DNA of 64,000 nt, from NCBI RefSeq assembly GCF_014203015.1, contig NZ_JACHIB010000001.1, positions 62,001-126,000 on the forward strand. Direction: 5' to 3'. This stretch comes from Castellaniella defragrans (GTDB lineage Bacteria > Pseudomonadota > Gammaproteobacteria > Burkholderiales > Burkholderiaceae_B). The notes under the pieces were generated by a model. It saw only the letters and a list, made by a program, of their open reading frames with translations, was not told the origin of the DNA and made no database searches. Shown here piece after piece: positions 46,001-54,555 of the stretch. A program made the position numbers and the translations under genes. How positions within the stretch are numbered: position 1 is the stretch's first letter; every line of letters starts with the position of its first letter.

Positions 46001-46957
46001 TTGATTCCAGCCATCCAGCACCGTATCGACCGATTCCGCCAGCAGCAGCGGGTGCGGGCGGGCTCGCTGATCATGTCGGTTTTCGGCGACGCCGTCCTGC
46101 CGCGGGGCGGACGCATCTGGCTGGGCAGCCTGATCCGCCTGCTCGAACCGCTGGGCCTGAACGAGCGGCTGGTGCGCACCTCGGTCTTCCGGCTCAGCAA
46201 GGAGCAATGGCTGCAGGCCGACACCCACGGGCGCCGGGCGGAATACGTGCTCACCGACTCGGGCCGGCTGCGCTTCGAGGAAGCCTCGCGCCACATCTAT
46301 TCGTCGCACGCGCCCATCTGGGACCGCCGCTGGCGCCTGATCCTGGTGGTGGGCGAGCTCGACACCCGGCAGCGCGAGCGCCTGCGCCAGGCGCTGCAGT
46401 GGCAGGGCTTCGGCAACCTGGGCAGCGACTGCTTCGTGCACCCCTCCACCCAGCTGGAGGCCGCCTTCGACACGCTGGTGGCCGACGGCCTGGGCGACAT
46501 GCTGGACTGCCTGCTGCCCCTGCTCGCGGCCGATGCCCGCATCACCCTGACGGCCTCGGACGCCGACCTGGTCGCGCGCGCCTGGAACCTCGACCGCCTG
46601 GCCGAATCCTACGCGGCCTTCGTCTCCGACTACCTGCCCGTGCTGGCCGAACTGCGGCGCGACCGCACCGTCAGGCCGGCGCCCGAGGAAGCCTTCCTGC
46701 TGCGGGTGCTGATGATCCACGACTACCGCCGCCTGCTGCTGCGCGACCCCGAACTGCCCGAAGTCCTGCTGCCGCCGGAATGGCCGGGGCAGTCGGCCCG
46801 CATGGTCTGCCGCGAACTGTACCGCCGCCTGGCCGAGCCTTCCGAACAGCACCTGGACGGCCACATGCAGCTGGCCGACGGATCCGTGCCCGAGCGGCTG
46901 GACGACGGCTGCCAGCGCTTTCCCTCGGACGATCCGCTCGCCTCGATCTCGCTCTGA
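46001..46957 (+). CDS. PaaX-family transcriptional repressor
   Basis: The roughly 318-residue protein matches PaaX, the phenylacetyl-CoA-responsive repressor: LIMSVFGDAVLPRGG, RIWLGSLIRLLEPLGLNERLVRTSVFRLSKE (winged helix) and the C-terminal DPELPEVLLPPEWPGQSAR. A TTG start at 46001 keeps the whole first helix; an ATG at 46072 is the alternative and would cut into the conserved head. It lies 58 bases after the reductase, in the same operon. It probably controls both this operon and the divergent paaN operon in response to an aryl-CoA. Binding sites are inferred. Confidence 0.9.
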   Translation: MIPAIQHRIDRFRQQQRVRAGSLIMSVFGDAVLPRGGRIWLGSLIRLLEPLGLNERLVRTSVFRLSKEQWLQADTHGRRAEYVLTDSGRLRFEEASRHIYSSHAPIWDRRWRLILVVGELDTRQRERLRQALQWQGFGNLGSDCFVHPSTQLEAAFDTLVADGLGDMLDCLLPLLAADARITLTASDADLVARAWNLDRLAESYAAFVSDYLPVLAELRRDRTVRPAPEEAFLLRVLMIHDYRRLLLRDPELPEVLLPPEWPGQSARMVCRELYRRLAEPSEQHLDGHMQLADGSVPERLDDGCQRFPSDDPLASISL

Positions 46958-46966
46958 CCGCCGCGG

Positions 46967-46992
46967 CGCGGGCCCCGGCACCGGGGCGCGCG
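46967..46992. terminator. GC-rich hairpin between convergent PaaX and IclR genes
   Basis: CGCGGGCCCCGG and CCGGGGCGCGCG form a near-perfect 12-bp stem with a two-base loop (one mismatch) between the ends of the two convergent genes. No T-tail, so it may act with Rho or as a bidirectional pause site. Confidence 0.5.
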
Positions 46993-47000
46993 GCCGGCAC

Positions 47001-47726
47001 TCAGGCGGACGGGAGGCCGCCCAGCGCCGCCGTGACCCGGCGGCTGGCGTCCAGCAGCGCCTTGGCCGCCGGGCCGCCCGCATCGGCCGGCAGCGAGGAG
47101 GCCGGCCCCACCAGCGTCAGGCTGAGCCGCAGTTGCCCCTGGGCGTCGAACACCGGCGCGCTCAGCGCATTGATGCCGGGCACGTGGTCGCCCTCGACCA
47201 CGGCCAGGCCCAGCGCGCGGATGTCGCGGCGCAGGGCCTCGGACAGCGGCTCCGTGCCCACCGGCAGCCACGCCGCGAACAGGCGCCCCGTGGCCGAGGA
47301 GGCCGGGTCCAGCAGGGCGCCTTCCGAGACGCCGACCGACACCGTGTGGGCCGGCTGGAACACCCGGATCGCCGTGACCCCGCCCTGTCCCAGGATCGCC
47401 ACGAAGCAGGTATCCCCCAGCGTCTGGGCCAGCAGGCGGGCTTCGGCGCTGGCCAGGCGGATCGGATCCTGGCGGGCCAGCCACGCCAGCGCCAGGTCGC
47501 GCACGACCGGGCCGACGTCGTACAGACCGGTGGCCGCATCCTGGCGCGCCCATCCGGCCCGCACCAGGCTCACCAGGTAGCGGTAGGCCTTGGCCCGGTG
47601 CATCCCCGCCTGCCGGGCCAGGTCGGACAGGCCGCACGGCCGTCCCTGGCGGGCCAGCAGGCCGAACAGCTCCAGGCCCAGCTCCAGGGACTGGATTCCC
47701 TGGATCTCATTCTCGGGCTGCGTCAT
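47001..47726 (-). CDS. IclR-family transcriptional regulator
   Basis: The 241-residue regulator has an N-terminal winged helix (LGLELFGLLARQGRPCGLSDLARQAGMHRAKAYRYL) and a C-terminal effector domain (RLASAEARLLAQTLGDTCFVAILGQGGV). It is transcribed divergently from the short homogentisate-dioxygenase-like gene and likely controls it. The start was taken at MTQPENEIQ. An upstream in-frame ATG at 47777-47783 is possible but lacks a good ribosome site. Confidence 0.9.
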   Translation of the reverse strand: MTQPENEIQGIQSLELGLELFGLLARQGRPCGLSDLARQAGMHRAKAYRYLVSLVRAGWARQDAATGLYDVGPVVRDLALAWLARQDPIRLASAEARLLAQTLGDTCFVAILGQGGVTAIRVFQPAHTVSVGVSEGALLDPASSATGRLFAAWLPVGTEPLSEALRRDIRALGLAVVEGDHVPGINALSAPVFDAQGQLRLSLTLVGPASSLPADAGGPAAKALLDASRRVTAALGGLPSA

Positions 47727-47821
47727 CGCGTGCCTTCGCCCCGGGGCAGTGAGCAGAAGCCCGGGCGATCCACTCATCGCCAAAAACTGTTGGACGCACC
47801 ATACCTCAGGCTTTAGATTAT

Positions 47822-47846
47822 CAGTGTTGTTTGAATAATAACACTG
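47822..47846. promoter_or_regulatory. 25-bp palindromic operator upstream of the dioxygenase-like gene
   Basis: CAGTGTT-N11-AACACTG is a perfect 7-bp inverted repeat in an AT-rich stretch between the IclR gene and the dioxygenase-like gene, ending 29 bases before the latter's ATG. Size and position suit an IclR-type operator that overlaps the promoter. Function inferred. Confidence 0.6.
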
Positions 47847-47875
47847 TTAATCATTTCATAACATCGGAGACCCTC

Positions 47876-49006
47876 ATGAAGAACCCGATCACCTTCCCCA
47901 AGGCCGAAGGCATCCACACCCGCCAGGCCCACTGCGACATCCCCGAAGGCCTGTACGAACGCGAGCACGGCCGCAACGGCTTCTTCGGCCCGGCCAGCCA
48001 CATCCTGCACACGCACAAGCCCACCGGATGGACGAAATGGGAAGGCCCGCTGGAGCTCACCCTGCTGGACCTGAACCGCCTGGACGACAGCGCGCCCTGC
48101 CCCTGGAAGGCACGGCGCTTCATGCACAATGGCCAGACGCAGGTCTGTTTCTGGAAATTCGACGTGTCCATGCCGGACCTGGCGCGCAACGGCGACGGCG
48201 ACATGATCCTGTTCTTCCACCGCGGCGAGGGCGAGTTCTTCTGCGACTACGGCCACATGAGCTACCGCGAGGGCGACTACATCAACATCCCGCGCGGCAC
48301 CACCTGGCGCCTGGAAACATCGGTGCGCAACGAGGTCCTGACCATCGAGGCCACCGAGGACCTGTTCCAGATCCCCGAACGCGGCATCACCGGCCGCCAC
48401 GCGCAGTTCGACCTGGCCGTGCTGGACACGCCGAAGATCGACGAAGCCTACAAGGCGCAGTACGGCGAGCACGAGACCCGCGTGCGCGCCAAGCGCCGCC
48501 AGCAGGTCACGACGGTGACCTTCCCCTACAATTTCCTGGACACGGCCGGCTGGCACGGCGACTGCGTGCCGGTGAAGCTGAACTGGCGCGACATCCGCGA
48601 GCTGCTGTCGGACCGCTACCACCTGCCGCCGACGGTGCACGCGACCTTCCTGTCGAACACCATCATCGTCTGCACCTTCGCGCCGCGCCCCATCGAAAGC
48701 GACCCGGGCGCGCTGAAGGTGCCCTTCTATCACAACAACGACGAGTTCGACGAGTCGATCTTCTACCACCAGGGCAATTTCTTCAGCCGCGACAACATCA
48801 AGCCGGGGATGTTCACGCTGCACCCCTCGGGCTTCCACCATGGCCCGCACCCCAAGGCCTACGCGGCCGCCGCGGCCAACAACAAGGGCGAGCGCAAGTA
48901 CACCGACGAGGTCGCGGTGATGATCGATTCGCGCTATCCGCTGGAACTGGATACGTTCCCCGAAGGCGTGAAGGTGCCGGGGTACCTGGATTCGTGGAAG
49001 GAATGA
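47876..49006 (+). CDS. short homogentisate 1,2-dioxygenase-like cupin
   Basis: The 376-residue protein is a relative of HmgA but about 55 residues shorter. The double cupin layout is visible: GDMILFFHRGEGEFFCDYGHMSYREGDYINIPRGTTWRLE in the first half; PFYHNNDEFDE and LHPSGFHHGPHP in the second. Likely iron ligands are His286, Glu290 or Glu293, and His322. It probably cleaves a hydroquinone-type ring such as homogentisate or a substituted form. The canonical HmgA is encoded on the opposite strand 100 bases away, so this copy may have another substrate. CGGAGACCCTC before the ATG is the ribosome site. Confidence 0.8.
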   Translation: MKNPITFPKAEGIHTRQAHCDIPEGLYEREHGRNGFFGPASHILHTHKPTGWTKWEGPLELTLLDLNRLDDSAPCPWKARRFMHNGQTQVCFWKFDVSMPDLARNGDGDMILFFHRGEGEFFCDYGHMSYREGDYINIPRGTTWRLETSVRNEVLTIEATEDLFQIPERGITGRHAQFDLAVLDTPKIDEAYKAQYGEHETRVRAKRRQQVTTVTFPYNFLDTAGWHGDCVPVKLNWRDIRELLSDRYHLPPTVHATFLSNTIIVCTFAPRPIESDPGALKVPFYHNNDEFDESIFYHQGNFFSRDNIKPGMFTLHPSGFHHGPHPKAYAAAAANNKGERKYTDEVAVMIDSRYPLELDTFPEGVKVPGYLDSWKE

Positions 49007-49046
49007 ATTGAGTTCTTAAGTCGGGAAGCCGAGTCGGGCGGCGCCA

Positions 49047-49103
49047 CGCCCCTCCACCCTGCTCCCCTCGATCTTTTTTGATCGACGGGAGCAGGCAGGG
49101 GCG
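49047..49103. terminator. long nested palindrome with T6 loop between convergent genes
   Basis: The segment folds as nested stems: CGCCCCT/AGGGGCG outside, CTGCTCCC/GGGAGCAG, then TCGATC/GATCGA with a TTTTTT loop, with one C/C mismatch and a small bulge. It lies between the two dioxygenase genes, ending two bases before the hmgA stop. It is probably a shared bidirectional transcription stop. The T-run is in the loop, not after the stem, which is unusual. Confidence 0.7.
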
Positions 49104-49105
49104 TT

Positions 49106-50404
49106 CTACCGCTTGGCCGGATCGAAGTGCTTCTTCAGCCCCTGCCAGCAGCGGTAGTATTCCCGCTGCCGCTGCGGCGATTCCAGGGCCTGGCGGGTGG
49201 CCTGGATCGCCACCGGCGTCTCGAACATGAACACCATGGTGTCCGCGATGATGTCCGGCTTGGACGTGTCCGCCGCGCTGGCCTTGGCGAAGGTCTCGGC
49301 GTCGGGGCCGTGGCCGGTCATGGTGTTGTGCAGCGAGGCGCCGCCGGGCAGGAAGCCCTCGGCCTTGGCGTCGTAGCGGCCGTACACCAGGCCCATGAAT
49401 TCGCCCGCCAGGTTGCGGTGGAACCAGGGCGGCCGGAACGTGTCCCGCATCGCCAGGATGCGCGGGGCGAAGGCGACGAAATCGATGGTGTCCACGCCCG
49501 GCACGGCACTGGGCGCGTGCAGCACCAGGAAGATCGACGGATCCGGATGGTCGTAGGTGATCGAGCCGATCGCGTTGAAGCGGCGCAGGTCGTACTTGTA
49601 GGGCGTGTCGTTGCCGTGCCAGGCCACCACGTCCAGGGGCGAATGATCCATGCGGGCGCTCCAGAAGCGGCCCTGGAACTTCGCCAGCAGCTCGAAGTCG
49701 CCCTCCAGGTCTTCGTAGGCGGCCACGGGCGCGAGGAAATCGCGCGGGTTGGCCAGGCCGTTGGAGCCGATGACGCCCAAGTCGGGCAGGCGGAAATGCG
49801 CGCCGGGATTCTCGCACACGTAGCCGCGCGCCGCGCCGTCGGGCAGGCGCACCTGGAAGCGCACGCCGCGCGGGACGACGGCGATCTCCTGGGGCTCGAC
49901 CCGCAGCACGCCCAGCTCGGTCGCCAGCTCCAGGCGCCCCTGCTGCGGCACGATCAGCAGTTCGCCGTCGGCGTCGTAGAAATAGCGGTCCCGCATCGAG
50001 CGGTTGGCGGCGTACAGGTGGATGCCGCAGCCGGCGTTGCCGCCCATGGTCACCATGCCGTCCACGAAATCCGTGGCCGCGTCCTCGCCGGGCAGCGGCA
50101 GCGGATCCCAGCGCAGCGGGTCGGGCGGCGTGGGGACCTCGTCGTAGCGGCTCAGCCAGCGCGCGCCCGCGGAGGACGGCTCGAACGGTCCGTGCGTGGC
50201 CGCCGGCCGGATGCGGTAGAGCCAGGATCGCCGGTTGGCGTGGCGCGGCGCGGTGAAGGCCGTGCCCGACAGCTGCTCGGCATACAGGCCGTAGGGGGCC
50301 CGCTGGGGGGAATTGCGGCCCGCCGGCAGCGCGCCGGGCAGGGCCTCGGTGGCGAATTCGTTGCCGAATCCGCTCTGGTATTCCAGGGAAGGGGTGGTGC
50401 TCAT
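49106..50404 (-). CDS. hmgA: homogentisate 1,2-dioxygenase
   Basis: The 432-residue enzyme opens the homogentisate ring to maleylacetoacetate using Fe(II) and O2. Family motifs are clear: [19 protein letters not shown] at the start, and the iron-site segments [15 protein letters not shown] and [11 protein letters not shown]. Length is standard. It is the last gene of an operon with fahA and maiA upstream. The ATG at 50404 is preceded by CGGGAGATCATC. It acts in the cytoplasm in tyrosine and hydroxyphenylacetate breakdown. Confidence 0.97.
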   Translation of the reverse strand: MSTTPSLEYQSGFGNEFATEALPGALPAGRNSPQRAPYGLYAEQLSGTAFTAPRHANRRSWLYRIRPAATHGPFEPSSAGARWLSRYDEVPTPPDPLRWDPLPLPGEDAATDFVDGMVTMGGNAGCGIHLYAANRSMRDRYFYDADGELLIVPQQGRLELATELGVLRVEPQEIAVVPRGVRFQVRLPDGAARGYVCENPGAHFRLPDLGVIGSNGLANPRDFLAPVAAYEDLEGDFELLAKFQGRFWSARMDHSPLDVVAWHGNDTPYKYDLRRFNAIGSITYDHPDPSIFLVLHAPSAVPGVDTIDFVAFAPRILAMRDTFRPPWFHRNLAGEFMGLVYGRYDAKAEGFLPGGASLHNTMTGHGPDAETFAKASAADTSKPDIIADTMVFMFETPVAIQATRQALESPQRQREYYRCWQGLKKHFDPAKR

Positions 50405-50504
50405 GATGATCTCCCGAAAAACACGGCCGGCGGCCGCTTCGCGCGCACCGGCTCCGCGGGGGCCGCGGCCCGCGTCCACGGACGGCGCCCCGCCGGCCGC
50501 TCCG

Positions 50505-51149
50505 TCACTCCGCGTCCGGCTGCGCGTCCGGATGCGCCGCCTGGAAGGCGGGCAGCGATTCGCAATGCGCCGCGATGCGCGCGATCGTCGGAAAGGCCGA
50601 CAGATCCACGTCGTAGCGGCGCGCATTGTAGACCTGGGGCACCAGGCAGCAATCGGCCAGGCCCGGTTCGTCGCCGTGGCAGCAGCGCCCCGTCGCGGGC
50701 GACTGCAGCTGGGCCTCCAGCGCGCGGAAGCCCAGCTCCACCCAATGGCGGTACCAGTCGTCGCGCACGGACTGCTCGATCTTCAGTTGGTGCGCCAGCC
50801 AGCGCAGGACGCGCAGATTGTTCAGCGGATGGATGTCGCAGGCGACGTGCAGCGCCAGGGCGCGCACCCGCGCGCGGCCCGGCGCGTCGGCAGGCAGCAG
50901 GGAGGCGGGGCCGTGCGTCTCGTCCAGGTACTCCATGATCGCCAGGGACTGGGTCAGCACCCGCTCGCCCTCGGCCAGCGCCGGCACCAGGCCTTCCGGA
51001 TTGCGGCGCCGGTAGTCCTCGCCGAACTGCTCGCCGCCGTGGCGCAGCAGGTGCACCGGAACGACCTGGTAATCCAGGCCCTTCAGGGCCAATGCGATCC
51101 GGACGCGGTAGGCCGCCGAACTGCGGAAATAGGAATAGAGCTGCAGCAT
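50505..51149 (-). CDS. maiA: maleylacetoacetate isomerase (zeta-class GST)
   Basis: The 214-residue glutathione S-transferase-fold protein begins with the zeta-class signature [24 protein letters not shown] and continues with NPEGLVPAL and [11 protein letters not shown]. It isomerises maleylacetoacetate to fumarylacetoacetate with glutathione. It lies between fahA (14 bases) and hmgA (100 bases) in the homogentisate operon. The serine-rich SSAAYR active site is intact. Confidence 0.95.
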   Translation of the reverse strand: MLQLYSYFRSSAAYRVRIALALKGLDYQVVPVHLLRHGGEQFGEDYRRRNPEGLVPALAEGERVLTQSLAIMEYLDETHGPASLLPADAPGRARVRALALHVACDIHPLNNLRVLRWLAHQLKIEQSVRDDWYRHWVELGFRALEAQLQSPATGRCCHGDEPGLADCCLVPQVYNARRYDVDLSAFPTIARIAAHCESLPAFQAAHPDAQPDAE

Positions 51150-51163
51150 GGGTACGGCTCCCC

Positions 51164-52183
51164 TCAAGCGCCCGGGCGGCGCTCGACCGTCTGCTCGATG
51201 ACGCCGAAGATGTCCTCGCCCCGGGCGTCGCTCATGTGGATGCGCACCCGGTCGCCGAAGCGCATGAAGGGCGTGGCCGGGGCGCCGCCCTCGATGGTCT
51301 CGTACATGCGCACTTCGGCGATGCAGCAGTAGCCCACCCCGCCGTTGCGGATGCTGGAGCCGTGCAGCCCGCCCTGCTTGTTGGACACCGTGCCCGAGCC
51401 GATGATGCTGCCGGCCGCCAGCCGGCGCGTGCGCGCGGCGTGCGCGATCAGCTGCGGGAAGGCGAAGCTCATGTCCTGGCCCGCGTCCGGGCAGCCGAAG
51501 GGCTCGCCGTTCAGCTCGACCCGCAGCGGCAGGTGGACCTTGCCGTCGCGCCAGGCGGTCCCCAGTTCGTCGGGCGTGACGGCGACCGGGGAGAACGCGC
51601 TGGCCGGCTTGGACTGGAAGAAGCCGAAGCCCTTGGCCAGCTCCCCGGGGATCAGGCCGCGCAGGGACACGTCGTTGACCAGCATCAGCAGGCGGATCGC
51701 GCCGGCGGCCTGCGCCGGGCTCGCGCCCATGGGCACGTCGCCCGTGACGACGGCGACCTCGGCCTCCATGTCGATGCCCCAGTCCTCCGTGTCGGCGACG
51801 ATGGGGTCGCGCGGGCCGATGAAGCTGTCCGAGCCGCCCTGGTACATCAGCGGATCGGTGAAGAAGGATTCCGGCACCTGGCTGTTGCGCGCGCGGCGCA
51901 CCAGCTCCACGTGGTTCAGGTAGGCGGAGCCGTCCGCCCATTGATAGGCGCGCGGCAGCGGGGAATGGCAGGCGGCCTGATCGAAGGGGCGGGCCGCCTC
52001 GTGCCGTCCCGCGTCGAGCCGCTCGGAGACGGCGCGCAGGGCCGGCAGGCAGGCGTCCCAGTCGTCCAGCGCCGCCTGCAGGGTGGGCGCGATCTCGGGC
52101 ACGGCGACGCAGCGCGCCAGGTCCCGGGACACGACGACCAGGCGGCCGTCGCGCGACTCGTTTTTCAAGGTGGCAAACTTCAT
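51164..52183 (-). CDS. fahA: fumarylacetoacetate hydrolase family protein
   Basis: The 339-residue FAH-family hydrolase has metal-binding and catalytic segments WGIDMEAEVAVVTGDVP, LLMLVNDVSLRG and GSGTVSNKQGG. It cleaves fumarylacetoacetate to fumarate and acetoacetate, the final step of the homogentisate route. It is shorter than mammalian FAH but typical of the bacterial FAH in Alcaligenaceae hmg operons. It is first of the three catabolic genes and follows the TRAP binding protein by 73 bases. Confidence 0.9.
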   Translation of the reverse strand: MKFATLKNESRDGRLVVVSRDLARCVAVPEIAPTLQAALDDWDACLPALRAVSERLDAGRHEAARPFDQAACHSPLPRAYQWADGSAYLNHVELVRRARNSQVPESFFTDPLMYQGGSDSFIGPRDPIVADTEDWGIDMEAEVAVVTGDVPMGASPAQAAGAIRLLMLVNDVSLRGLIPGELAKGFGFFQSKPASAFSPVAVTPDELGTAWRDGKVHLPLRVELNGEPFGCPDAGQDMSFAFPQLIAHAARTRRLAAGSIIGSGTVSNKQGGLHGSSIRNGGVGYCCIAEVRMYETIEGGAPATPFMRFGDRVRIHMSDARGEDIFGVIEQTVERRPGA

Positions 52184-52256
52184 GGAAACTCCGGTTGCCG
52201 GGCCGCCGGGGCGCGCCCGGAAGCGCGGAGCGGCGGCCCCGCGCCCAGGGACGGGC

Positions 52257-53237
52257 TTACTTCAACTCGGCCTGGACCTGGTCGAACAGATCCTGGCCCA
52301 CGCTGGGGATGAACATCTGCCACACCGGCTGCACCCGCGCGCGCATGCGGTCGTGCTCGGCATCGCTGACCTCGTTGATCTCCATGCCGTGCTTGGCCAT
52401 GGTTTCCTTGGCGGACTGGGCCTGGGCGCGCGCGACCTGGCGCTGGTAGGTGCGGGCCTCGACGGCGGAATCCTTCAGGATCTGCTGCTGCTCGGGAGTG
52501 AGCTTGTCCCAGAAGGCCTTGGACACCAGCGGGATGAAGGCGCCGTAGCTGTGGCGCGTGATGGACAGGTATTTCTGCACTTCATAGAGCTTGAGCGCGG
52601 CGATCACGGCGTTGGGCGTGCCCTGGCCGTCGATGGTGCGCGTCTCCAGCGCGGTGTAGAGCTCGGGCACGGCCAGCGGCACCGGATTGGCGCCCAGGGC
52701 CTTGATGGTCTCCTGGGTGATCTTGGCCTGGATCGAACGGAACTTGAGGCCCTCGAAGTCCTCGGCCTTGGCGATCGGATGCTTGCTGTTGGTGGCGTTG
52801 AAGAAGCCGTTTTCCCAGTACGCCAGGCCCACCAGCCCGTGCGCGGGCAGGGTTTCCAGCAGCTTCTGGCCCACCGGGCCGTCCAGCACCTTCTCCGCCT
52901 GCTCGCTGTTCTTGAACAGGAAGGGGAAGTCCAGGATTTCGTAGGCCTTGACCATGCCCGTCAGGGTGGTAGTCTGGGGCACGGTGAACTCGATCGTGCC
53001 GCCCTGCAGGGCGGAGGTCACCTGCACGTCGTTGCCCAGCGCGCCGCTGTAGTAGGGCTTGATGTCGATCTCGCCGTGGCTCTTGGCCTTGACCAGTTCG
53101 ACGAACTTGGCCACGCCCTGGCCCTGGTGGGATTTTTCCGGCAGGGTGACGGCGAATTTCGCGGTGACGGCCGCCCAGGCGGAGCCGGACAGCGTCGCGG
53201 CCAGCAGGCCGACGAGCAGGGTGGTGCGGATTTTCAT
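52257..53237 (-). CDS. dctP: TRAP transporter periplasmic binding protein (DctP)
   Basis: The 326-residue DctP-type solute receptor has a signal peptide (MKIRTTLLVGLLAATLSGSAWA). The DctP fold includes FVELVKAKSHGEIDIKPYYSG, the conserved Arg of the ligand site region KFRSIQAKITQ and VPELYTALETRTIDGQGTP. It delivers a carboxylate to the DctQM permease. Co-location with fahA-maiA-hmgA suggests an aromatic acid such as homogentisate or a hydroxyphenylacetate; ligand unproven. Confidence 0.93.
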   Translation of the reverse strand: MKIRTTLLVGLLAATLSGSAWAAVTAKFAVTLPEKSHQGQGVAKFVELVKAKSHGEIDIKPYYSGALGNDVQVTSALQGGTIEFTVPQTTTLTGMVKAYEILDFPFLFKNSEQAEKVLDGPVGQKLLETLPAHGLVGLAYWENGFFNATNSKHPIAKAEDFEGLKFRSIQAKITQETIKALGANPVPLAVPELYTALETRTIDGQGTPNAVIAALKLYEVQKYLSITRHSYGAFIPLVSKAFWDKLTPEQQQILKDSAVEARTYQRQVARAQAQSAKETMAKHGMEINEVSDAEHDRMRARVQPVWQMFIPSVGQDLFDQVQAELK

Positions 53238-53277
53238 GGGATGTCTCCTCGGGTGGAAGCGGATGGGGCGGCGGACG

Positions 53278-54555
53278 CTAGCGCCACCACTGGGCGGGCA
53301 CGGTCACCAGTTCGGGGAACAGGATCAGGGCGATCAGCAGCGCGAGCAGGGCCAGCAGGAACGGCCCGATGCCGCGCGTGGCCTGCGCCATGGACACCTT
53401 GCCCACGGAGCTGACGACGTTGAGCACCACGCCCACGGGCGGCGTGATCATGCCGATCGAGCAGTTCATGATGAAGATCACGCCGAAATACACGGGGTCG
53501 ATGTCGGCCGCCTGGATGATGGGCATGAACACCGGCGTGAAGATCAGCACGATGGGGATGAAGTCCAGCACCATCCCGGCGAAGAACACCACCACCATCA
53601 TGGCGGCGACCAGCACCAGCGGGTGGTCCGACAGCGCGGTCAGCCAGCCGCCCACCTGGCCGGAGATGTCGGTGATGGTGATCATGTAGGACGCGACCAT
53701 CGCCAGCGCGGCCAGCAGCAGCACCACGGAAGTCGTCTGCGCCGTGGACAGCAGGCACTCGTAGACCTTGCGCCAGCTGAGTTCCCGGTACACCACCAGG
53801 CCGACGAACAGCGCGTAGGCGGCCGCCACCACGGCGGACTCGGTCGGCGTGAAGATGCCGAAGCGCAGGCCGCCGATGATGATGACCGGCAGCATCAGCG
53901 CCCAGCCGCCCTGCCCCAGCAGGCGCAGGCGCTGCCCCCAGGACACCCGGGGCGTCAGCGCCACTTTCTGCCGCCGGGCGACGAACCACCAGGCCACGGT
54001 CAGGAACAGCCCCATCAGCACGCCGGGCACGATGCCGGCCAGGAACAGCCGGGTGATCGACACGTTGGCCACCACGCCGAAGATGAGGAAGCCGATCGAC
54101 GGCGGAATGACCGGCGCGATGATGCCGCTGGCGGCCATCAGGCCGCAGGCGCGCGCCGGATCGTAGCCGGCCTGGCGCATCATGGGCACCAGGATGGCGG
54201 CGAGCGCGGCCGTGTCCGCCACCGCGGAGCCCGACAGGCTGGCCAGCAGGATGCCGGCGCAGATCGCCACGTAGCCCAGGCCGCCGCGCAGGTGGCCGAC
54301 GAAGGCGCTGGCCATGTCCACGATGCGCCTGGACAGGCCGCCGGCGTTCATGAACTCGCCCGCCAGGATGAAGAACGGCACGGCCATCAGCACGAAATTG
54401 TCGGCGCCGGCGACGGCGTTCTGCACCACGATCTGGGCGTCGAACTGCCCGGTCAGCAGCATCAGCGCCACCCCGGCGAACATCAGGGCGAAGGCGATCG
54501 GCAGGCCCAGCGCGATCAGGCCCAGCAGCGAGCCGAGGAAGACGAGCGCGGTCAT
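53278..54555 (-). CDS. dctM: TRAP transporter large permease (DctM)
   Basis: The 425-residue 12-helix permease of the DctM family contains GVALMLLTGQFDAQ, the PFFILAGEFMNAGG motif and IPPSIGFLIFGVVAN with its PPS turn. It uses a sodium gradient to move the DctP-bound ligand. Its ATG overlaps the dctQ stop (ATGA). Spacing to dctP is 40 bases. Confidence 0.94.
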   Translation of the reverse strand: MTALVFLGSLLGLIALGLPIAFALMFAGVALMLLTGQFDAQIVVQNAVAGADNFVLMAVPFFILAGEFMNAGGLSRRIVDMASAFVGHLRGGLGYVAICAGILLASLSGSAVADTAALAAILVPMMRQAGYDPARACGLMAASGIIAPVIPPSIGFLIFGVVANVSITRLFLAGIVPGVLMGLFLTVAWWFVARRQKVALTPRVSWGQRLRLLGQGGWALMLPVIIIGGLRFGIFTPTESAVVAAAYALFVGLVVYRELSWRKVYECLLSTAQTTSVVLLLAALAMVASYMITITDISGQVGGWLTALSDHPLVLVAAMMVVVFFAGMVLDFIPIVLIFTPVFMPIIQAADIDPVYFGVIFIMNCSIGMITPPVGVVLNVVSSVGKVSMAQATRGIGPFLLALLALLIALILFPELVTVPAQWWR

